From positions 1 through 64,000 of the forward strand of contig NZ_JMFO01000008.1 in assembly GCF_000714715.1 (NCBI RefSeq): 64,000 nt of DNA, given 5' to 3'. The notes under the pieces are model-generated. The model saw only the letters and a list, made by a program, of their open reading frames with translations. It was not told the origin of the DNA and searched no databases. This document shows positions 1-8,700 of this stretch, in pieces. The stretch comes from Candidatus Magnetobacterium casense. GTDB lineage: Bacteria > Nitrospirota > Thermodesulfovibrionia > Thermodesulfovibrionales > Magnetobacteriaceae. The position numbers and the translations under genes were made by a program. Every line of letters starts with the position of its first letter. Within the stretch, counting starts at the first letter, position 1.

Positions 1-317
1 CCGATAAATATGACGTACTGCTTTACTCTCAACTCGTACAACGAATATATGTGAATAAAGTACCGCATCATTCTCTTAAGCATTTTGGGGTCATTTGTGC
101 TCTGAATCTCTGCGTGTGCAATGAAGGAGTCGGTGTTGGCGGAGTCCACCCTTGCCAGAAAATCAGCCTCACGTTCGTCCGTCAACTGCATAATGGGGTT
201 CAGCCTGGTAATTTTATCGGCCTTGATCCCCAAGACACTCTCTATCAGAGGCTGCTCTATTTCCTCAATCAGCTCCTTGATGAGCTTATCGTAACCGCCT
301 GGTGGTGTAGTATCCAT
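1..317 (-). CDS. Rpn/PD-(D/E)XK nuclease-like protein, N-terminal part (cut by window edge)
   Basis: The minus strand is open from an ATG at 317 to the window edge, so only about the first 105 residues are visible. It begins MDTTPPGGYDKLIKEL and contains a V-D-S-A-N...HAEIQ stretch followed by a tyrosine-rich ...HIYSLYEL helix. The E-x-Q motif after a hydrophobic strand, then a basic/aromatic helix, is typical of Rpn-family (recombination-promoting nuclease/putative transposase) and related PD-(D/E)XK proteins, so the assignment is by motif only. A TATAAT lies 8 bases before the ATG and there is no Shine-Dalgarno, so the mRNA may be nearly leaderless. It is transcribed towards the left edge. 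Confidence 0.6.
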   Translation of the reverse strand, partial: MDTTPPGGYDKLIKELIEEIEQPLIESVLGIKADKITRLNPIMQLTDEREADFLARVDSANTDSFIAHAEIQSTNDPKMLKRMMRYFIHIYSLYELRVKQYVIFI

Positions 318-360
318 ATTGATCTATTATAACGCATGGCATTAAAAAATTAAAAGCCAA

Positions 361-3300
361 TCACTTTTTGATTGCCACCGCTATCCCATTCAATACTGCC
401 ACGGCGGCTTTAAAGTCCAGCTTGTCGATACAACCGCTCAGTTGATCGATATCCTTTTCCCCTGCCACTGACATAAGACACGTCCGGTTTTCAGCAAAAA
501 ATTTCCTTGCCTGCATGGAGTGCTGTCTCAGCAGGCTGTCCAACTCAATGACTATTGCAGTGAGGTCTCTACACTCAACAGGTATATCCGTCGGTACCGG
601 TTTGCTATTGCCTGTCAACTTTTCAAATGTGCCGGCAGATTCAAACACTGTATGAAGCTCCTTGTCCACTCTTTTTAAACACTCGTATATCACTGCCGGG
701 TCCTCTTTTATCAGCAGGTCTTCCAGTTCCTTAACAACACCAAACAACTCCGTTGCCGATATATTACCCGCCATGCCCTTCAGGCCATGCACCAAATCCC
801 TGGCCTGACTATAATCACTCCTCTCAATGGCAGCCTCTATGTCATTAGCTATATGAACATTATTATCCTTGAAATACACAATGATTTTTTTCAGCAGGTC
901 TCTGTTGCCGCCAATCCTCTCAAGTGCTGCCGCTATGTCAATGCCGGGCAGGTTATAGACTGGCGTAGTCTCTCCCTGCCGTGGCGGGGCAGATTCAACG
1001 TCAGGGACGTCGGATACCGTTGGCCGCACCCACCTCAGAAGCGTGTCGCAGAGTTCTTTGATGTCTATTGGCTTGGAGACGTGGTCGTTCATCCCAGCCG
1101 CGTAGCATTTATCCCGCTCTGCCTTCATCACATGGGCAGTCATTGCAATGACGGGTAGCTCTGATGTCAACTGCCTGATCCTCCTTGTCGCCTCTATGCC
1201 GTCCATTTCATGCATCTGTATGTCCATTAAGACGGCGCCGTACTTTTTCGGGGCCATCTCTATCGCCCTCACCGCATCTAATCCGTTGTTGGCGATGTCA
1301 ACGACAAAGCCGGCATTGCTCAAGACCTCAAAGGCAACCTGTTGATTTATGTAATTGTCCTCCACGAGCAGTAATCGTGCGCCTTGTATGGCTGCCAGTT
1401 TCTCCATTGCAGTTGCGTTATATTCATGTCGTCTTGCCGACCTTTCTGATTCCTTGTCGAGTGCCTTCATGTCATTTGACGTATCAAGTTGCTGTTGGTA
1501 ACCTGCCTTTATCGTAAATGTAAACTCGCTTCCCTTGCCGTACTCGCTCCTGATGCAGATGTCGCCATTCATCAGCTCTACCAGTTTCTTGCATATACTC
1601 AACCCAAGGCCGGTCCCGCCATACTTACGTGTAGTGGATCGGTCGGCCTGCAAAAATGGTTGAAACAAATTGGGCAACATCTCCAGTGCTATGCCAATTC
1701 CCGTATCTCTGACAGAAAAACCCAGGGTGACCTCCTCTTTATCTATAGCGACAACCTTTACCGTTATGGCAATTTCCCCCTGTTCGGTGAACTTGAGCGC
1801 ATTGCTGAGGAGGTTTGTGAGCACCTGGCCTATCCTCAACGGGTCGCCAATGAGCAGGGAGGGCACGTCCTTGTCTGCGGAGAGAATTATCTCGATCCCC
1901 TTTTCCTCTGCCCTTGCCGCCAGCATTGTGACTATATTATCCAGGACGTTTCTGAGATCGAACCCGATTATCTCCAGTTCCAATTTCCCTGCCTCTATCT
2001 TTGACAGGTCGAGCATGTCGTTAATGATGGCTAATAACGATTTTGCCGAAGACTGAATCTTGGTGAGATAATCCCTCTGTTTTGCCGAGAGGTCTGTTTG
2101 AAGCGCTAAATGTCCCAGGCCGACTATCGCGTTCATCGGAGTACGTATCTCGTGGCTCATGTTTGCAAGGAAGTCGGTCTTGGCACGGTTGGCGCTCTCC
2201 GCCTCCTGCATGGCCGCCAGGAGCTTCTCATCAGTCCTCTTGCGTTGAATTATTGCTGCCAGCGTATCAGCAAACATCAGCAATAGCTGTTCCTCCGTCT
2301 TGTCTTTCCCATGACCGGCATCGATGTTTACATTGATAACACCCAGGGTGCTGTCTCTTGTTATGATTGGTACGCAATAATTGCCATGCTCTGTGATACC
2401 CTCATATATTATTTCATGTTCGCCGTCGATAAGGTCTTTATGTATCAATTCCCTCCTTGACACGGCCAGTCCACACAGGCACCTTCCAGCCTGAACCTCC
2501 TTGCATAACTCTAATGTGGCACTATCCAGGTTCCTGCTTGTCTGCATCTTTAACACACGCGTAGCCTCATCGTACAGGAATATGCACCCGGTTGATTTTG
2601 CGGCAAGCCAGGGAAGTGACAACAGGATATCCAATGCAAGATCAAGGAACTCTTCAATGCTCAGGTCCCTGTAGGATTGCTTGAGTAACGTACTTATTAC
2701 ATTTTGCAGGTCGTAGTTTTTCTTTATTTCGTCTGTTTTAAGCTCAAGCCCTTTGTTTATCTCATCACGTTGAATGATGCTATACCTCAGTTTTTCCGTC
2801 ATTCGGGTAAAGGCGCCGGTCAATTGGCCGATCTCATCCCTTGACTGTATTGCCGGTATATCAACGCAGAGGTTATTGTCGTCAAATGCGTTTACCGAAT
2901 TGGTCAACAACAATAGAGGTCTTGATATCCTTCGTGACAGGTAGAGGCTGGAAAACATGGCAAATAGCGTTACCACAATAGCCGAGAGCAATATCAGCAT
3001 CCTCAACTCACGTACCTGCGCAAACAACTCATCAGTTGCGTGCTCGTTGACCAACATCCAGCCAAGGTGAATTACGTTTTTGTCATTATCCTGATTAATG
3101 ACATATATTGACAAGGAATCGCCCCAGTGCTTGTCAATGCTTCTGAGGCGTACAGAACCACTTTGCAATAAGTGTTTCTTAACATCTTCCGATATATTTA
3201 TATTGTCCGGTGAATAGATTTTCTTGCCGTCCCTTGTAAACAGTCCAAGTCTCCACTTGGCATATTGTTTGTGTGAGGCATTGTTTTTCATTTCTTTCAG

Positions 3301-3972
3301 CATATCTATTATATTCTTCAGGTTAAAGACGAGCTTTATCACACCACTGAAGTTACCTTTGCTGTCCGTAATGGCTATTCCTATCGGCAAGGCATACGTT
3401 TCACTGCTGTCATCGTACTCGGCGGCGCCAATATAGAAACCTTCCTTCTTTGCTGTCTGCCACCACTGCTCATCGGCTTGAAAGTAATCACTGGTCTTGC
3501 CTGTCTGAGCCACATTTGCTCCGTGCTTGTTTGTTACAAAGACCTCACTGTATATATAATACCCTTGCTCCTTTTTCAGATGTTCAATCTGATGTTTTAA
3601 ACTCTTTGATAATGGGTTATTGATGATATCAGCCATAAACGGTGTTATAACATTCTTTGGAACCTGCATCCACTCCTTGTCTTTTTCATCAATGTAGTCA
3701 CCGACGTTGTCAATATTGTCAAAACGGGTATTGGATTCATCGACAAATTGTCTGAAAAAAGCGTCCGTTGAATACAGTCTGTAGAAATCAATCTTGTCTG
3801 ATATGTGATGGTCTATGAACTCAACGTATCTCTCATAAATATCTATATGGGTGGATACAATGGAGGCTTCAAATGCCTTTACACTGATGCTGATAGCCAA
3901 ATAGATTGCACCCCACAGAAACACGGAAAAAGACAAGAAATACAAAAACAACTTCGTCTTTATCTTCTTCAT
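361..3972 (-). CDS. Hybrid sensor histidine kinase (Cache-like sensor, HAMP, GAF, HisKA, HATPase, REC, Hpt)
   Basis: A 1203-residue membrane phosphorelay kinase. Order: membrane segment about 8-30; extracytoplasmic Cache-like sensor about 35-320; second membrane segment about 324-346; HAMP about 346-400; GAF about 430-575; HisKA with phosphoacceptor H607 in NMSHEIRTPMN; ATPase domain with N box LLSNALKF and G boxes DTGIG and GGTGLGL; receiver with D917 in LMDIQM; C-terminal Hpt with H1062 in LVHGLKGMAGN. Phosphate would pass H607 to D917 to H1062 to an unlinked regulator. The ligand is unknown. From the kinase core to the end it is very similar to the kinase at 5750-9607. The start has a CAGGA-type ribosome site about 9 bases upstream. 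Confidence 0.93.
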   Translation of the reverse strand: MKKIKTKLFLYFLSFSVFLWGAIYLAISISVKAFEASIVSTHIDIYERYVEFIDHHISDKIDFYRLYSTDAFFRQFVDESNTRFDNIDNVGDYIDEKDKEWMQVPKNVITPFMADIINNPLSKSLKHQIEHLKKEQGYYIYSEVFVTNKHGANVAQTGKTSDYFQADEQWWQTAKKEGFYIGAAEYDDSSETYALPIGIAITDSKGNFSGVIKLVFNLKNIIDMLKEMKNNASHKQYAKWRLGLFTRDGKKIYSPDNINISEDVKKHLLQSGSVRLRSIDKHWGDSLSIYVINQDNDKNVIHLGWMLVNEHATDELFAQVRELRMLILLSAIVVTLFAMFSSLYLSRRISRPLLLLTNSVNAFDDNNLCVDIPAIQSRDEIGQLTGAFTRMTEKLRYSIIQRDEINKGLELKTDEIKKNYDLQNVISTLLKQSYRDLSIEEFLDLALDILLSLPWLAAKSTGCIFLYDEATRVLKMQTSRNLDSATLELCKEVQAGRCLCGLAVSRRELIHKDLIDGEHEIIYEGITEHGNYCVPIITRDSTLGVINVNIDAGHGKDKTEEQLLLMFADTLAAIIQRKRTDEKLLAAMQEAESANRAKTDFLANMSHEIRTPMNAIVGLGHLALQTDLSAKQRDYLTKIQSSAKSLLAIINDMLDLSKIEAGKLELEIIGFDLRNVLDNIVTMLAARAEEKGIEIILSADKDVPSLLIGDPLRIGQVLTNLLSNALKFTEQGEIAITVKVVAIDKEEVTLGFSVRDTGIGIALEMLPNLFQPFLQADRSTTRKYGGTGLGLSICKKLVELMNGDICIRSEYGKGSEFTFTIKAGYQQQLDTSNDMKALDKESERSARRHEYNATAMEKLAAIQGARLLLVEDNYINQQVAFEVLSNAGFVVDIANNGLDAVRAIEMAPKKYGAVLMDIQMHEMDGIEATRRIRQLTSELPVIAMTAHVMKAERDKCYAAGMNDHVSKPIDIKELCDTLLRWVRPTVSDVPDVESAPPRQGETTPVYNLPGIDIAAALERIGGNRDLLKKIIVYFKDNNVHIANDIEAAIERSDYSQARDLVHGLKGMAGNISATELFGVVKELEDLLIKEDPAVIYECLKRVDKELHTVFESAGTFEKLTGNSKPVPTDIPVECRDLTAIVIELDSLLRQHSMQARKFFAENRTCLMSVAGEKDIDQLSGCIDKLDFKAAVAVLNGIAVAIKK

Positions 3973-4138
3973 AACGGTTGTCCTGCCCCCCCATCAAGTT
4001 TTAACGCAAACCATATGTATCCATCAGGAAAAAGGCCATCGTCTTTTTCGACTGTTATAATCACGACCTATGCAAGAATTTCATGGACGAGTGTACCATA
4101 TAAGGCCTACACAAATCAACACGTCGAATTGCCTGGGC

Positions 4139-4176
4139 AGGTCAATCGCATTTGAAAAAGAAGGGGGAGTCGCCAT
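4139..4176. repeat. Relic end of the GC-rich dispersed repeat
   Basis: AGGTCAATCGCATTTGA followed by AAAAGAAGGGGGAGTCGCC matches, with changes, one end of the complete element at 4684-4834 (AGGGCAATCGCATTTGA then a GGGGCGG block). Only one end is present, so it is a decayed copy. The rest of the gap between the kinase and the toxin shows nothing else. Confidence 0.5.
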
Positions 4177-4195
4177 CATCACAAATGCAAAGGTA

Positions 4196-4459
4196 CTAGG
4201 CAAGGTAAGCGTCTCCACGTGGTAGTATCGCAATTATTTCAACAATCGTATGTTTCTTGTCAATCCTGTAAATTACCCTCCAGTTTTCTATCCTACATCT
4301 ATAAAGACCGTTCAATTTTCCAGTTAGAGGTCTTATGTTGTTTCCATATAGAGGATTTTTTTCTAACTCCTCAAAACAACTATCAAGCCTTTTTTGCATG
4401 TTACCTATTGATTTGTCATAGGTTTTTTCAGCAGTCTTTGTTAATACTATTTCCCAAAT
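4196..4459 (-). CDS. RelE/ParE-family toxin (probable ATT start)
   Basis: A RelE-like mRNA interferase or ParE-like toxin. The C-terminal part reads LTGKLNGLYRCRIENWRVIYRID then IVEIIAILPRGDAY, the classic RelE core (basic residues, R-V-x-Y, I-x-R-x-x-x-Y). The first ATG is at 4399, but the frame stays open upstream and encodes WEIVLTKTAEKTYDK, the normal N-terminal strand and helix of this family. The best start is therefore ATT at 4459, preceded by GGAGAG at about 7 bases, giving 87 residues; from the ATG it would be 67. It overlaps the end of the antitoxin gene by 13 bases, so translation is probably coupled. Confidence 0.75.
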   Translation of the reverse strand: MWEIVLTKTAEKTYDKSIGNMQKRLDSCFEELEKNPLYGNNIRPLTGKLNGLYRCRIENWRVIYRIDKKHTIVEIIAILPRGDAYLA

Positions 4460-4620
4460 TTCTTATCTCTCCATCTAACTGTTTCGCCTTTTTCAGAAGC
4501 CCGTAGTCCTTCCTCTATAGATTCCACCCATGTCGGTTTAGAGAGTATTTCGAGTGTTTCTTCCCGACTCTGCCAATCTTCTATAATTTCTGATGATACT
4601 CTAACTTCTATTTTAGTCAT
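4447..4620 (-). CDS. Antitoxin of the RelE-type pair (57 aa)
   Basis: A 57-residue protein (MTKIEVRVSSEIIEDWQSRE ...) lies directly upstream of, and overlaps, the RelE-like toxin. It starts at an ATG with a near-perfect AGGAGG-type ribosome site. It is charged, with a tryptophan-containing C-terminal tail (TVRWRDKKFGK) typical of the disordered toxin-wrapping part of small antitoxins. I do not see a full Phd or ribbon-helix-helix DNA-binding domain, so the class is left open. Its role as antitoxin rests on size, order and overlap. The pair probably represses its own promoter. Confidence 0.65.
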   Translation of the reverse strand: MTKIEVRVSSEIIEDWQSREETLEILSKPTWVESIEEGLRASEKGETVRWRDKKFGK

Positions 4621-4683
4621 ATGTTGCTTACCTCCTAATAATTAGTTTACACAAAAAAGGGGTCAAGAATCAATATGACAAGC

Positions 4684-4834
4684 AGGGCAATCGCATTAGA
4701 GAATTTTATGAATTGTTAATAGCTTAAAATCAAGGTTGCGCAGGATGGGGTCAAGGGGGCTGGCCCCCTTGCAGGGGGTTCTAAAGGGGGGCGGAGCCGC
4801 CCCTTTTTTTCTTACGCTCAAATGCGATTGCCCT
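4684..4834. repeat. Complete dispersed GC-rich repeat with 14-bp terminal inverted repeats
   Basis: The element is bounded by AGGGCAATCGCATT and its inverse AATGCGATTGCCCT. The interior holds the GC-rich block seen at ten or so places in this window: GGGGTCAAGGGGGCTGGCCC, CCCTTGCAGGGGG, then GGGGCGGAGCCGCCCC followed by a T run. It fills most of the 4621-4977 gap between two TA pairs. No coding capacity is apparent. It resembles a non-autonomous (MITE- or REP-like) element. Confidence 0.75.
4788..4810 (+). terminator. Intrinsic terminator carried by the repeat
   Basis: GGGGCGGAGCCGCCCC folds as a 6-bp GC stem with a 4-base loop and runs straight into seven T residues, a textbook Rho-independent terminator reading rightwards. 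The same module recurs in other copies of the repeat. Confidence 0.65.
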
Positions 4835-4977
4835 AATATGACAAGGCTTACCACAGGCGGGGTTGTTAATCTTACCCACCCAAAGTTGGCAAAAGCCTTA
4901 AAAAATCTATTCACAAAAAACTTGACCATTATAGCCACATTAACTATAATATCTATATCAACTTTGATAAAGGAGAT

Positions 4978-5295
4978 ATGACCGTGCTTAAAACCATATC
5001 AGCAATGAAGGCCAGACAAAACTTGGGGCAAATCATCAATGAGGTGTCTATTAGTGAAGACACCTATATTATTGAGCGTGCGGGGAAACCGTTGGTAGCG
5101 GTTATACCGGTAAGAGAATATGAAAGAATACAGCAAGACAGGGAAAAATCCAGAAAGGAGTTTTTTCAATGGGTTGATAAAATTCATGAACACAATAAAG
5201 ATGTTGATCCGGACATTTTAGAAAAAGAGATCGAAGAAGCAGTGGAGGCCGTAAAAAAAGAAGAGTTAGCAGAAATGAAGCGAAAAGTGGATTAA
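4978..5295 (+). CDS. Phd/YefM-family antitoxin
   Basis: A 105-residue antitoxin. The N-terminal 55 residues follow the Phd/YefM pattern: ISAMKARQNLGQIINEVS, then YIIERAGKPLVAVIPVREYE. This dimeric fold binds the operon's operator. The acidic, lysine-rich C-terminal helix (about 60-105) would wrap the toxin. The start has an AAAGGAG ribosome site 5 bases upstream. It is followed after 23 bases by a PIN-domain gene, so together they form a TA operon in which this protein neutralises the nuclease and represses transcription. Confidence 0.9.
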   Translation: MTVLKTISAMKARQNLGQIINEVSISEDTYIIERAGKPLVAVIPVREYERIQQDREKSRKEFFQWVDKIHEHNKDVDPDILEKEIEEAVEAVKKEELAEMKRKVD

Positions 5296-5318
5296 CATAA
5301 TGAGCTTCACATAGAAAC

Positions 5319-5753
5319 ATGCTAAAGGTTGTTGTGGATGCTAATGTTTTTATTAGCGCCCTTTTAAATCCTCACGGCGGTCCGGCACAGGTTTTTGCTT
5401 TAATCAGGGGTGGTAAAATACAGTTACTTACCTCTTTGGAGATTGTCTCGGAAGTTAAGAGGGTGTTTTTGTATCCAAAAATAAGCAAACGCCATCAAAA
5501 TACTTCCCATGAGGTCGAACAATATTTATACAAAGTTTTTGCTGTAGCCGAGTTTACCGAAGGCAAACTAAAATCAAAAAAGATTGTAGACGATCCAGCA
5601 GACAACAAATACTTAGAGTGTGCAATGGAAGGACATGCGGATTTTATAATTTCAGGAGATCATCATCTAAAAAACCTTAAATTCTTTCAGCGTATTCCGA
5701 TTCTCAATCCAGAGGAGTTTTTAAAAAGGTGTAAACAAGACAAACTTTTTTAA
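5319..5753 (+). CDS. PIN-domain toxin (COG1569-type ribonuclease)
   Basis: A 144-residue PIN-fold ribonuclease of the 'putative TA toxin component' family. Acidic metal ligands are visible as VVVDANVFISALL (first Asp), the E of SLEIVSEVKRV, DDPADNKYLECA (second Asp region) and ADFIISGDHHL (third). Such toxins cleave specific RNAs with Mg2+. It is paired with the Phd-like antitoxin just upstream. Its stop codon overlaps the stop of the convergent kinase gene by 4 bases, so there is no room for a separate terminator. Confidence 0.9.
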   Translation: MLKVVVDANVFISALLNPHGGPAQVFALIRGGKIQLLTSLEIVSEVKRVFLYPKISKRHQNTSHEVEQYLYKVFAVAEFTEGKLKSKKIVDDPADNKYLECAMEGHADFIISGDHHLKNLKFFQRIPILNPEEFLKRCKQDKLF

Positions 5754-8700
5754 TCGTAGGGGAAAGAATTATCTCCACTGTCTACTATTCCCTTTAAAAC
5801 TGCCGCGGCGGCTTTAAAGTCCAGTTTGTCGATACAAGCACTTAACTGTGCGATCTCCTTTTCCCCTGCCACCGACATCAGTGCCGACTGGTTTTCAGCG
5901 AAATACCTCCGTGCCTGGAGGGAGTTCTGTCTTAGCAGGCGATCCAACTCTGTGACAATTGCAACCAGGGCACTGCGCTCAACAGGTGCACCTGACGTTA
6001 GGGTGACCGCTTTTTCCGTCAACGCCTCAAACGTACTTGCCGATTCAAATACCGTTTGCAGTTTCTCTGCCATCCTGTTCAGACACTCGTATATTTCGTC
6101 TGTGACTTCCCTTACAATCAGGCCTTCAAGTTCCCTGACAACGTCAAACAGCTCCGTTGCCGATATATTACCTGCCATACCCTTAAGGCCGTGCACCAAA
6201 TCCCTGGCCAGCTTGTAATCATGCGCTTCAAGCGCAGCCTCTATGTCTTTGACTACATGGGCATTAATGCCCCTGAAATGTACAAGAATTTTACGTAACA
6301 GGTCTCTGTTGCCGCCAATCCTCTCAAGTGCCGATGCCACGTCAATGCCTGGGAGGTTATCGATTGGCGTGGTCTCTCCCTGCCGTGGCGGGGCAGATTC
6401 AACGTCAGGGACATCGGATGTCATTGGCCGCACCCACCTCAGAAGCGTGTCATAGAGGATTTTGATGTCTATTGGCTTGGAGACGTGGTCGTTCATCCCC
6501 GCTGCATAGCATTTATCCCGCTCTGCCTTCATCACGTGGGCAGTCATTGCAATTATGGGCAGCTCCTCTTTGGATATCTCTTCCCTGATCCTCTTTGTTG
6601 CCTCAATGCCGTCCATTTCGGGCATCTGTATGTCCATTAAGATAGCGCTATACTTTTGGGGCGACATCTCTACGGCACTCACTGCCTCTGAGCCGTTGTT
6701 TGCTATGTCAACAACAAGGCCGGCCCGGCTCAGGAGCGCAAGGGCAACCTGTTGATTTATGTAGTTGTCTTCCACGAGCAATATTTGTGCACCTTTGATG
6801 GTTGCCAGCCTTGGCCTTTCAGTGTCGCTGCTTTCGTGGTGTCTTAACTGACTGATAGTATCCTCACCAAATATATCGAGCACCGCACTAAACAACGCCG
6901 ATGGCAGTACCGGCTTTGTTATAAAAGACCGTATCCCAAGTTCTTTGGACTTTTGTCTTACCTCCTCCTTGCCATAGGCGGTTATCATCATTATCACGGG
7001 CAATTGGGCCGGAGCAAACTCGGACTGTATACACCTCGTCGTCTCAAAGCCGTCCATGTCGGGCATCTTCAGATCAACAAGCAGCAGCCTGTATTGTTGC
7101 TGTGCAGGCATCCAGCAGGAACGCCTCAATTCCTCTATCGCCGCCATGCCACAATCAACCACCGTTACATTGAAGCTGAACCCCTCCAGGATACCCCTGA
7201 TGATGTCTCGTGCGATTTCGTTGTCGTCAACCACCATGACCCTCATGCCTGTAAGGTCGGGGGGAGGCATGTTTTTTACCGTATCACGCGATTGTTGATA
7301 GCCTGCCACTATCGTAAAGGTAAACTCGCTTCCCTTGCCGTACTCGCTCTTTACACAGATGTCGCCATTCATCATCTCTACCAGTTTCTTGCATATGCTC
7401 AACCCCAGCCCGGTACCGCCATACTTCCTTGTCGTTGAACTGTCGGCCTGCAAAAATGGCAGAAACAGATGGGGCATCATCTCAGGCAGAATCCCAATGC
7501 CGGTATCTTTGACGGAAAAACTCAGGGTAACTTCTTTTTCATTCAACTCGGCAACCTTTATCGTAACAATGATATCCCCCTGGTGCGTGAACTTAATCGC
7601 ATTGCTGAGGAGGTTGACGATTACCTGGTTGAGCCTCAGCGGGTCGCCGGTGAGCAGAAAGGGCACGTCCCTGTCCACGGAAAACATTATTTCGACCCCT
7701 TTCTCCTTTGCCATTATGGCCAGCATGGTAGCTATGTTGTCAAGGACGCCGTCGAGGTCAAAGTCGATTATTTCCAGCTCTAATTTGCCGGCCTCTATCT
7801 TGGACAGGTCAAGCATATCGTTGATAAGGACCAACAGCGACTTGGCCGATGACTGTATCTTATTGAGGTAGTCCATGTGTTTTGGCGTGAGGTCTGCCGA
7901 AAGCTCCGAGGTAAGCATCAGGTGTCCAAGTCCGATTATTGCGTTCATCGGTGTACGTATTTCGTGACTCATGTTGGCGAGGAATTCGCTCTTGGCACGG
8001 CTGGCGTTTTCGGCATCCAGCATTGCTGCCATAAGCCTGGTCTCAATCCGTATGCGTTCTGTGATATCCTCGCCGGCCCCCATCAGTGCAGCGATGTTTC
8101 CCTTTTTGTCGTAAATTGGCACTATATGCCATGAAACTATTGGTTCCGTGCCATAGTTTGTCAGAAGCTCGTGCTCATAATAATCAATCATATTGCCTGC
8201 TATGCAGTCTTCAAAGGCGTGCTTGGTATTTTCACGCACACGTTCGGGTACAAAGTTATCAAACCAGTTTTTGCCCAGTATTTCGCTTTCGTGATAACCG
8301 AGTATGTCACATCCCTTTTTATTGATGAGCTCAACGGTCTGGTCGGGATTGAGGACTGCGATTATGACGCCGGCCATGTCAAGGTATCTCCGTGCGGTCT
8401 CCTTTTCCATGCGTAAGGCGTCTTCGGCGTTCTTTCTGTCGGTAACGTCCCAGAACACACCAAGTACTCCGATTATGGCGCCATTGTCATCGCGGATGGG
8501 GGCCTTTACCGTGTGGATCACCCGTTCCTGGGCATTTTGTATATACGTCTCATCAAACCCCCATGTTGCCTCTGATTCCATGATAAGGATGTCGTCATTG
8601 CGGTACTTCTCTGCAAGGTGTTTGGGAAAGAAGTCGTAATCCGTCTTGCCAACGACCTCGTCGGGGCTGAGATTGAGGTCCTTGGCGTAGGCCGGATTGA

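Noticed and set aside
4736-4981. 81-codon open frame through the GC-rich repeat
   Set aside because: The translation is of repeat sequence (GGGAAPFF-like) and reappears at other copies.
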